In this document: one piece after another, positions 1 to 6,018 of the stretch
Layout of the letters: each line of letters begins with the position of its first letter
Position numbering within the stretch: the first letter of the stretch is position 1
Assembly (NCBI GenBank): GCA_022798155.1
Contig: JAAWLY010000089.1
Coordinates: 1 to 8,285 of the forward strand
Length of the DNA: 8,285 nt
From: Lawsonibacter sp.
GTDB lineage: Bacteria > Bacillota > Clostridia > Oscillospirales > Oscillospiraceae
Reading direction: 5' to 3'
Program-made: the position numbers and the translations under genes
Notes under the pieces: model-generated
What the model saw: the letters and a program-made list of their open reading frames with translations, nothing else
Database searches by the model: none
Told to the model about the DNA's origin: nothing

Positions 1-1
1 G

Positions 2-103
2 GCCACCAAGCCGATCGTGGTGCTGAGCAACAACGACGGATGCGTCGTGGCCCGCTCGCGCGAGGTGAAGGCCATGGGCATCCCCGACTGCATGCCCTAT
101 GGC
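2..103 (+). pseudogene. UmuC-like Y-family DNA polymerase, short internal fragment
   Basis: The reading frame starting at base 2 encodes about 33 residues that match the N-terminal palm region of UmuC/DinB-type lesion-bypass polymerases. The signature is VLSNNDGCVVARS, followed by an EVKAMGIP segment that corresponds to the family's EAKALGI region. The family normally has about 420 residues, so only a small piece is present. The left side is cut by the window edge. On the right the match stops around base 100, where deoC-type sequence begins in a different frame. The frame stays open to 349 but the later residues resemble nothing in the family and are the out-of-frame shadow of deoC. The identification rests on a short but distinctive motif. 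It may be a real rearrangement remnant or an assembly chimera. Confidence 0.55.
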
Positions 104-422
104 CGAGCTGCGGGCGGTAAAGGAGTCCTGCAAGGGCCGCATCCTGAAGGTCATCGTAGAGGCCTGCAACTTTACCCTGGAGGAGAAAATTGCCCTGTGC
201 CGGGTGGTATCCATCTCCGGGGCGGACTTTATCAAAACCTCCACCGGCTTCGGAGCGGGCGGGGCCACCGTGGAGGATGTGCGCCTTCTGCGGGAACATG
301 TCAGCCCCGACGTGCGGGTAAAGGCCGCCGGCGGCATCCGGACCTTTGAGCAGGCCCAGACCATGCTGGAGGCCGGCGCCGACCGCATCGGAGCCAGCGC
401 CCTGGTGGCTCTGGCAAAATAA
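99..422 (+). CDS. deoC: Deoxyribose-phosphate aldolase, C-terminal half (5'-truncated)
   Basis: DeoC cleaves 2-deoxyribose-5-phosphate to glyceraldehyde-3-phosphate and acetaldehyde in cytoplasmic deoxynucleoside catabolism. The 107 residues from the ATG at 99 contain KVIVE, then FIKTSTGFG with the Schiff-base lysine at residue 46 (bases 234-236). VKAAGGIRT follows, with the second conserved active-site lysine at residue 75, and GADRIGAS forms the phosphate-binding end. The C-terminus is intact and ends in TAA at 420-422. Full-length bacterial DeoC has roughly 215-260 residues, so the N-terminal half, including the catalytic aspartate strand, is missing and replaced by umuC-like sequence. The ATG at 99 lies at the junction and has no convincing ribosome binding site, so it is probably not a native start. 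As drawn, the product cannot be a complete TIM barrel. Identity is secure; whether the gene is truly broken depends on whether the junction at about 100 is real. Confidence 0.85.
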   Translation: MAELRAVKESCKGRILKVIVEACNFTLEEKIALCRVVSISGADFIKTSTGFGAGGATVEDVRLLREHVSPDVRVKAAGGIRTFEQAQTMLEAGADRIGASALVALAK

Positions 423-528
423 GAACCAAACATGCCGGACGGCGGGGGTTGTCCCTGGGCGATGAGGCGGAGCCGCTGAACAGCCCCAGCTTGCAGGACG
501 CAGTGAAGAACCGATAGCCCGAAAGAGA

Positions 529-564
529 GGAGCGCAGGGGAATTTCCCCCGCGCTCCGTTTTTT
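529..564 (+). terminator. Rho-independent terminator after deoC
   Basis: A 12-bp stem (529-540 with 546-557, one A/C mismatch) closes a five-base AATTT loop and is followed by a T-rich run at 558-564. It lies about 105 bases past the deoC stop. It sits 2 bases beyond the stop codon of the minus-strand histidine kinase gene. The hairpin could therefore also serve that gene, but its minus-strand tail (CTCTCTTTC) is a weaker U tract, so the main direction is plus. Confidence 0.8.
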
Positions 565-565
565 G

Positions 566-3500
566 TCAGCTCAGATATTTCCCCAGGATGGACAGGAACA
601 GCTGGATGTCCAGAGGCTTGGCGATGTGGGCGTTCATACCGTTTTTCAGGGCGGCCTCCTTGTCCTCCTCCATGGCGTTGGCCGTCATGGCAATGATGGG
701 CAGATCCTTCACGTCCGTCCGGGGCAGGCTGCGGATGGTGCGGGTGGCCTCGTAGCCGTCCATAACAGGCATCTGCACATCCATAAGGATGGCGTCGTAG
801 TGGCCCTCCGGCACCTGCCGCATCACGGCCACCGCGTCTGTGCCGTCGGGGACGGCGTCCACCGTAAAGCCGGTCTCGGTCAGAATTGCCTCGGCAATCT
901 CCCGGTTCAGCTCGTTGTCCTCCACCAGCAGGATGCGCTTTCCGGAAAAGTCCTCCTGGGTCCAGGCGGCGGGCTCCTCCTTCTTGGCCAGGTTGTTGGC
1001 GGCCAGCAGTACGGATTTCAGGTCGGACATAAACAGCGGCTTGGCGCAGAAGGCGGCGACCCCCGCCCGTTTGGCCTCCTCCTCGATGTCGCTCCAGTCG
1101 TAGGCGGTGAGGATGATGATGGGCGCCTCCTGGCCGATGGCATCGCGGATGCGGCGGCAGGTTTCGATACCGCTCATCTCGGGCATCTGCCAGTCGATGA
1201 TGTAGGTGTGGTAGGAGTCGCCGCCGTTGTGCGCGCTCTTGGCCCGGTAGACTGCCTCCCGGCCGGAGGTGGTCCACTCGGAACGCATGCCAATCTGCTT
1301 CAGCATCCGGCTTACGCTCTCGCAGCTGTCGCAGTCGTCGTCTACCACCAGGGCCCGCAGCCCCTCCAGCTCCTTGATCTGGGCGGCGTTTTTCTCCACA
1401 TCCTGGAGCTTCAGGCTCAGCTCCACCTTAAACTCGCTGCCCTTGCCCCGCTCGCTCTGGACGGTGATTTTGCCCCCCATCATCTCCACAATGTTTTTGG
1501 TGATGGTCATGCCCAGACCGGTACCCTGGATGCCCGTTTTCGTGGTGCTGGACTCCCGCTCGAAGGGCTCGAAGATGTGCTCCACAAACTCCGGCGCCAT
1601 GCCGATGCCGTTGTCCTTCACCAGGAAGACGTAGTCCCCGTAGCCCCGGTGGAAGGTGGTCTGCTGCCGGATACGGAAGGACACCGTCCCCCCCGCCGGG
1701 GTGTATTTCACCGCGTTGGACAGCAGGTTGACAAAAATCTGGCTCAGCTTCAGGGAGTCGGCGATCACGTCCTCGTTGTTTACGTCGAAAGTGTCGATAA
1801 ACAGCTCCAGCTGCTTGGCCTTCACCTGGGGCTGGATGATGTTCACCAGGTTGTGGGTCAGCTCGGAGATGTTGCACTCCTGCTCCTTGATCTGCACCTT
1901 GCCGCTTTCAATGCGGCTCATGTCCAGAATGTCGTTGATCAGGCTGAGCAGGTGGTTGCTGGAGGAGAGCACCTTTTGCAGGCAGTCCTGCACCTGCTGC
2001 TTGTTGTCGATATGACTGACGGCAATGGTGGTAAAGCCGATGATGGCGTTCATGGGGGTACGGATGTCGTGGGACATGTTGGACAGGAAGGTGGTCTTGG
2101 CGCTGTTGGCGTGCTGGGCCTGCATCAGGGCCTCCTGAAGGGCCTGGGTCTGCTCCCGCTGCTTTTGGACCTGGTCGGTGATGTCTTTGGATACCACCAT
2201 GACCATGATATTCCCGGTGGCGTCGTCCAGGGTCATTACAAAGGACTGGCGCACACACATCTGCTGCTGGTCGGAGAACCAGCCCCAGTAGTCTATGGTA
2301 ACCTCCGACTCCCCTTGCTCAAAGCGCCGTTTCAGGTTGTCCAGATTGGTGATGGCGTCGTAGTCCTCCAGCGACTCCTCCAGGATGAACGCCCGCCACT
2401 TGGCAAAGCACTCTGAAGCGGAGCAGGGGGAGGCAAGGCCCACCTGCTCCAGCAAAGACACCTGCTGTCCGTCTATAACCTGGACCACGTCCTGCTCAAT
2501 CCGGTCCTGGGTCAGGTTAAACTCGAAGGTACAGAAGGCGGTGGAGGCGATGGCAATGCGGTACTGCCGCTCCTTGCGGTTGGCCTGGGCGATCTCTGAC
2601 TGGGCCAGCAGCTCCTTCTGCTTCAGCCCGCTGATGTGCTCTTGGCTCTCCAGAACCAGCTGCCGGTGGGCTCTTTGGGTCTGGAAGAGGAGGAGCAGGA
2701 TATAGGCGGCGAACAGGGCGATAAGGATGGCCTGGAGCACCATGCCGATGTAGTTGGCATGGCCGATCATAGCCTGGGTCACGCTTTGGGGGAAGGTCTG
2801 CACCAGCACATAGTCCCGGCCGGGCACGCTGACGACACACAGGTTATCAGTCAGGTCATTTTTCGAGCAGATAAGGCTGTACTCCTCTGTTTCGCCGCGA
2901 AATACCCTCCGGGCCTCCTCCGCGTCCTCCCCGCCGATAACGCCCTCGTCCTGGAGCATGTCCAGCAGGGGCCGGTCAGGGCTGGAGCCATCGGAGGTGG
3001 CGATGACCGCGCCGGAGGAGTCGCACAAAAAGCCCCCGGCCGGCACGCCGAAGTAGCTGGAGCTCAGCATCTCCTGAAGGTAGTCCTCCGCCAGATACAG
3101 ACCCAGGAGCATCCCGACAATTTCGTCCTGGTAGCGGACGGGGGAGAAAAACACAATGACCGTCTGCCCTGTGATGCGGGATTGAAAAATGACCTCCAGG
3201 CCGCTCTCCCCCTGCATCCCCTGGCGGAAATATTCCCGGTCGGAGTCGTCGCTGGTCTGGCCGCTGGAGGACAGGTTGACCCCCTCGACGTCGGTGAAGC
3301 GGATGGCGTCGAAGGCGGAGTTGGTCTCCAGTTCCTGCAGCAGCTTCAAGGTGATTTCCGGCCGGCTCTGCCCGTTGCCCAGGAGGTAGGCGTAGTTGCG
3401 GATCCGCAGCAGGCCGCTGTCAAACTCGCTGTCGATGCGGGCGACGGTTTGTTTGGCGGAGTCCATGGCGTAATTCAGGTTCTGCTCTTCAATACGCCGG

Positions 3501-3598
3501 CTGTTGCTGGCGGAATACCACTGGAACAGCAGGATAATCGCTGCCAGCAGCACTAAAATATACAGCATGTTTTTCCAGGATTTTTTTGTCGTGGCCAT
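566..3598 (-). CDS. Hybrid sensor histidine kinase: Cache sensor, PAS-like, HisKA, HATPase, two receiver domains
   Basis: This 1010-residue inner-membrane hybrid kinase has an N-terminal membrane helix (about 11-28), an extracytoplasmic Cache-like sensor (about 30-280) and a second helix (about 284-306). A coiled coil (310-345) and a PAS-like region (345-475) follow. The HisKA H-box SHDIRTPMN has phospho-acceptor His510. HATPase motifs are the N-box around N624/N628, G1 DNGIG at 662-666 and G2 GTGLGM at 692-697. Receiver 1 (about 748-870) keeps acidic residues 753-755, Asp802, Thr831 and Lys853. Receiver 2 (about 887-1010) keeps E893/D894, Asp940, Thr972 and Lys994. Both receivers therefore look competent. 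No HPt domain or separate response regulator is present in the window, so the output is unknown. The ATG at 3598 is supported by AGGGGGA seven bases upstream. The ligand is not predictable; Cache folds usually bind small metabolites. Confidence 0.95.
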   Translation of the reverse strand: MATTKKSWKNMLYILVLLAAIILLFQWYSASNSRRIEEQNLNYAMDSAKQTVARIDSEFDSGLLRIRNYAYLLGNGQSRPEITLKLLQELETNSAFDAIRFTDVEGVNLSSSGQTSDDSDREYFRQGMQGESGLEVIFQSRITGQTVIVFFSPVRYQDEIVGMLLGLYLAEDYLQEMLSSSYFGVPAGGFLCDSSGAVIATSDGSSPDRPLLDMLQDEGVIGGEDAEEARRVFRGETEEYSLICSKNDLTDNLCVVSVPGRDYVLVQTFPQSVTQAMIGHANYIGMVLQAILIALFAAYILLLLFQTQRAHRQLVLESQEHISGLKQKELLAQSEIAQANRKERQYRIAIASTAFCTFEFNLTQDRIEQDVVQVIDGQQVSLLEQVGLASPCSASECFAKWRAFILEESLEDYDAITNLDNLKRRFEQGESEVTIDYWGWFSDQQQMCVRQSFVMTLDDATGNIMVMVVSKDITDQVQKQREQTQALQEALMQAQHANSAKTTFLSNMSHDIRTPMNAIIGFTTIAVSHIDNKQQVQDCLQKVLSSSNHLLSLINDILDMSRIESGKVQIKEQECNISELTHNLVNIIQPQVKAKQLELFIDTFDVNNEDVIADSLKLSQIFVNLLSNAVKYTPAGGTVSFRIRQQTTFHRGYGDYVFLVKDNGIGMAPEFVEHIFEPFERESSTTKTGIQGTGLGMTITKNIVEMMGGKITVQSERGKGSEFKVELSLKLQDVEKNAAQIKELEGLRALVVDDDCDSCESVSRMLKQIGMRSEWTTSGREAVYRAKSAHNGGDSYHTYIIDWQMPEMSGIETCRRIRDAIGQEAPIIILTAYDWSDIEEEAKRAGVAAFCAKPLFMSDLKSVLLAANNLAKKEEPAAWTQEDFSGKRILLVEDNELNREIAEAILTETGFTVDAVPDGTDAVAVMRQVPEGHYDAILMDVQMPVMDGYEATRTIRSLPRTDVKDLPIIAMTANAMEEDKEAALKNGMNAHIAKPLDIQLFLSILGKYLS

Positions 3599-3654
3599 GC
3601 AAGCGTCCCCCTATAAAGTTCCTCAGTGGATATTTTAGCATTTCCCAGCCAAAA

Positions 3655-3682
3655 AGTATAGGCCTTCTGAAAAGATTTTGAA
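3655..3682 (-). promoter_or_regulatory. Possible sigma-A promoter of the histidine kinase gene
   Basis: Read on the minus strand, TTCAAA (3682-3677, 4 of 6 consensus bases) and TATACT (3660-3655) are separated by 16 bases. They lie between the rnf terminator and the kinase start and would give a leader of about 50 bases. A second candidate -10, TAAAAT with an upstream TGC (extended -10), lies at 3637-3632 but has no good -35. One of the two probably starts kinase transcription; which one cannot be told by eye. Confidence 0.4.
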
Positions 3683-3684
3683 AG

Positions 3685-3718
3685 GATGAAAAGGGACAAA
3701 TGCGCGGCATTTGTCCCC
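3685..3718 (-). terminator. Rho-independent terminator of the rnf operon
   Basis: An 11-bp perfect stem (3693-3703 with 3707-3717) closes a three-base loop. On the minus strand it is followed by CTTTTCAT, a short U-rich tail. It begins 24 bases after the stop codon of the rnfA-like gene and separates the operon from the histidine kinase gene downstream. It shows that the operon ends after the rnfA-like gene. Confidence 0.75.
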
Positions 3719-3741
3719 AGGAGCACCGGGCGCTGCGGCCG

Positions 3742-4332
3742 TTATTCCAGGTACAGCCCGTAGTAGCCCACCAGGGCCATCGCCATCAGCCCGGCGGTGA
3801 TGAGCTGGATGGGCACCCCGCGGAAGGCCTTGGGGCAGCGGTCCAGGCTGACCTCTTTTTGCAGGCTGGCAAAGCTGGCCAGAGCCAAGGCGGCCCCCAG
3901 GCCGCCGAAGAAGGCGAAGATGAGGGCGGCGGCCAGGCTGTAGCTGCGCTGGCTGACCAGAAAAGCACAGCCCAGGGCGGCGCAGTTGGTGGAGATAAAG
4001 GACAGGTTTTCGTCCAGCCGCCGGGACAGCTCTGGGACGCAGGCCCGGAAGAACCCCCGCAGGCCGGCCACCAGGGCTGGAATCACCAGGGAGAAGGCCA
4101 GGATTTGAAATTCCTCCCAGGCGAAGCGGGTGAAAAGCAGGGTGTTGAGCAGCCACGCGGCCAGGGCGGACAGCACCATCACCAGCGTCAGGCACAGCCC
4201 GGTACGAATGGCCTCTCGGGGCTCTTGAAACGACTTTTCGTGGGTGCCGATGCCCATGCAGGTGACCAGCACCAGGTTTTCTGACAGCAGGGCGGCCAGG
4301 GCCACCCCGGTCAGCTCCAATACCGTGTTCAA
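3742..4332 (-). CDS. rnfA: Divergent RnfA/NqrE-family membrane subunit
   Basis: This is a 196-residue, highly hydrophobic protein of about six membrane helices, the usual RnfA length. RnfA and RnfE together hold an intramembrane iron-sulfur cluster and pass electrons across the membrane. The best markers are in the second half: STNCAALG with Cys117, a VSQRSYS segment like that of NqrE, and FRGVPIQLITAGLMAMAL, the RnfA C-terminal signature that RnfE lacks. The N-terminal half is divergent. Where the family has an LGLC or LGMC cysteine, this protein has MGIG with Gly29, and a cysteine appears four residues earlier at Cys25. The start is TTG at 4332, chosen because AGGAGG lies eight bases upstream and the N-terminus then aligns with RnfA. 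The gene follows rnfD-G after 33 bases and is the last of the operon. RnfA is favoured over RnfE; a merged A/E role is possible. Confidence 0.85.
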   Translation of the reverse strand: MNTVLELTGVALAALLSENLVLVTCMGIGTHEKSFQEPREAIRTGLCLTLVMVLSALAAWLLNTLLFTRFAWEEFQILAFSLVIPALVAGLRGFFRACVPELSRRLDENLSFISTNCAALGCAFLVSQRSYSLAAALIFAFFGGLGAALALASFASLQKEVSLDRCPKAFRGVPIQLITAGLMAMALVGYYGLYLE

Positions 4333-4340
4333 TCCGTCCG

Positions 4341-4346
4341 CCTCCT
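4341..4346 (-). promoter_or_regulatory. Shine-Dalgarno site that fixes the TTG start of the rnfA-like gene
   Basis: AGGAGG on the minus strand lies eight bases before the TTG at 4332. No ATG lies between it and the conserved part of the protein, so this site decides the start. It can pair with CCTCC (minus strand, 4357-4353) across a seven-base loop, which might limit access to the site. Confidence 0.7.
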
Positions 4347-4365
4347 CTCCGGGGAGGGGGATTGT

Positions 4366-6018
4366 TTAATGGATGTCTTCATACATATCCTCCTCGTCCG
4401 TATTCAGATTGGCCACAATGTTCAGCGCCCGGTTGACCCCGGCGGTGATGGCCTTGGAGGTGGCGGTGGCCCCCGAGACGGCGTCCACCGAGTTGCTGCC
4501 GGAGTGGCGGATGGTGCCCGAGCGGCCCACATACCGGTTCAAAGCCTGGGGGGTCAGCGCCTCGGTGCCCACCCGGTCGGTCTCGTTATGGCTGACGATG
4601 GCCACCCCGGTCACCGCGCCGTTCAGGTCCACCCCCACCAGCATGGTGATGGGGCCGCCAAAGCCCTGGCTCTGCACCTGGACGCAGTAGCCCAGTACCT
4701 GGCCCTCCTCGTCGTAGCCGGTGACGATGGACAGCGCGCCGGGGACATGGTAGGGCATCTCGGCCCCAACGGCAGCCTGGGGCATAGCCTGGGCCAGCAG
4801 CTCCTGCTGGGCCAGGACCTCGGCCCGGGCGGTGTCCAGGTCGGTATATCGGTCGACCATGAAAATACAGGCGCAGGTGACCAGAAATACCCCGGCCAGG
4901 GGGCCGTAGGTTTTGAAAAGGGAGCGCAGCTGGTCCAAATGGGCCTCGCCGGGGACCTTGCCCCGCTCGGGAAGGCGCAGCGTCACCTTGGGAGGGACAA
5001 ATTGAATCTTAGCCAGGTTGGCCCGGACCTGGGCCAGGGCGGCCCGGGTGGAGGCGAAGCTGCCCACGCCGAACCGCCGGGGCAGGCCCAGCCGGTCCAG
5101 CAGCCACACCATGCAGTTCATGGTGAGGATGGCCCAGCCCACCCCCTCGGGGTAGGGGCTGTTGTCCCGCAGCAGCATGGTGAGCAGGCCGCAGCCTATC
5201 CCGAACATCACCTGGCCCCGGGGGGTGACGGGGGAGGTGGCGGGGTCGGTGGCAAAGAAGACGGCTCCCATAAGCAGGCCGCCCCCCATCAGCTGATAGG
5301 CGATCCAGACCAGGGGGGAGACCCCCTCCGGGAGGGAGAGCAGGGAAAGGACAGCCACCGTGCCCAGGTAGCCGGCGGGAACCCGCAGAGAGATGACCCG
5401 CCGCAGGACCAGGTAGCCCAGCCCCAGCAGGAGCATAAAGGCGGATACCTCGCCCATACAGCCCCCCCGCTGGCCCAGGAACATGATGTCCAGCGTCTGG
5501 GGGGGCAGCGCGCCCTCGTGAAGGTAAGACAGGGGGGTGGGGGCGGACACCGCGTCTACCGCGGTGAGGGACAGCTTCTGCATAGGCTGGGGCCAGGTGG
5601 TCATCAAAATGGGCATGGTGCCCGCCAGCATCCGGCCGGCCAGGGCGGGGTTCATAAAGTTCCGGCCCAGGCCGCCGTAGAACTGCTTGACCACGATGAT
5701 GGCAAAGGCGGCACCCATCACCGGCACCCAGTAGGGGGTGCTGGCGGGCAGGCTGAGGGCCAGCAGCAGCCCGGTGACGCAGGCAGACAGGTCGCCGACG
5801 GTAACGCTCTGCCGGGTGAGCCCACGGTAGAGCAGCTCAAACAGGACGCAGGAGGCCATGGACACGGCGGTGAGCACCAGGACCCGGGGGCCGAAGAAGA
5901 ATACCGCCATCCCCAGGGCGGGGGTGAGGGCCACCATCATGTCCAGCATCATGGCCTGGGTGGTGGCGGGCTGGCGCTGCTGGGGGGACAGGCGCTTAGG
6001 GGCGAAGGCGGCGCTCAT
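4366..6018 (-). CDS. RnfD-RnfG fusion: membrane flavoprotein with extracytoplasmic FMN-binding domain
   Basis: The 550-residue protein joins two normally separate Rnf subunits. Residues about 15-312 are RnfD (multi-helix membrane part), with LPASTPYWVP at 90-99, GRNFMNPALAGR at 118-129 and ATDPATSPVTPRG at 256-267. The flavinylation site corresponds to DAVSAPTPL with Thr161. A cytoplasm-like linker (about 313-370), a membrane helix (371-388) and an RnfG FMN_bind domain (about 425-535) follow. The FMN_bind domain ends in DAVSGATATS, with Thr518 as the expected covalent FMN acceptor. The acidic tail is TDEEDMYEDIH. RnfD carries electrons through the membrane and RnfG exposes FMN outside; ApbE normally attaches both flavins, and no apbE is visible here. 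The ATG at 6018 overlaps the rnfC stop as ATGA and is preceded by a GAGAGGGGG site, suggesting translational coupling. The reading frame is uninterrupted, so the fusion is not an obvious sequencing error. Confidence 0.92.
   Translation of the reverse strand: MSAAFAPKRLSPQQRQPATTQAMMLDMMVALTPALGMAVFFFGPRVLVLTAVSMASCVLFELLYRGLTRQSVTVGDLSACVTGLLLALSLPASTPYWVPVMGAAFAIIVVKQFYGGLGRNFMNPALAGRMLAGTMPILMTTWPQPMQKLSLTAVDAVSAPTPLSYLHEGALPPQTLDIMFLGQRGGCMGEVSAFMLLLGLGYLVLRRVISLRVPAGYLGTVAVLSLLSLPEGVSPLVWIAYQLMGGGLLMGAVFFATDPATSPVTPRGQVMFGIGCGLLTMLLRDNSPYPEGVGWAILTMNCMVWLLDRLGLPRRFGVGSFASTRAALAQVRANLAKIQFVPPKVTLRLPERGKVPGEAHLDQLRSLFKTYGPLAGVFLVTCACIFMVDRYTDLDTARAEVLAQQELLAQAMPQAAVGAEMPYHVPGALSIVTGYDEEGQVLGYCVQVQSQGFGGPITMLVGVDLNGAVTGVAIVSHNETDRVGTEALTPQALNRYVGRSGTIRHSGSNSVDAVSGATATSKAITAGVNRALNIVANLNTDEEDMYEDIH

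Noticed and set aside
449..517. Short protein-like stretch ending SLQDAVKNR and a TAG stop, between deoC and the terminator
   Set aside because: It has ordinary-looking codon content, but no credible start or ribosome binding site and no recognised family. It could be a remnant of a gene tail, but this cannot be supported.
563..2416. Long plus-strand open frame of 617 codons opposite the histidine kinase
   Set aside because: It is antisense to a clearly conserved kinase. Its translation is low-complexity, rich in G, H, L, V and Q as expected from the reverse complement of GC-rich codons, and shows no recognisable motif.
2636..3556. Plus-strand open frame of 306 codons opposite the kinase sensor region
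   Set aside because: It is antisense to the sensor and membrane part of a well-supported gene and contains no motif; it is treated as a shadow.
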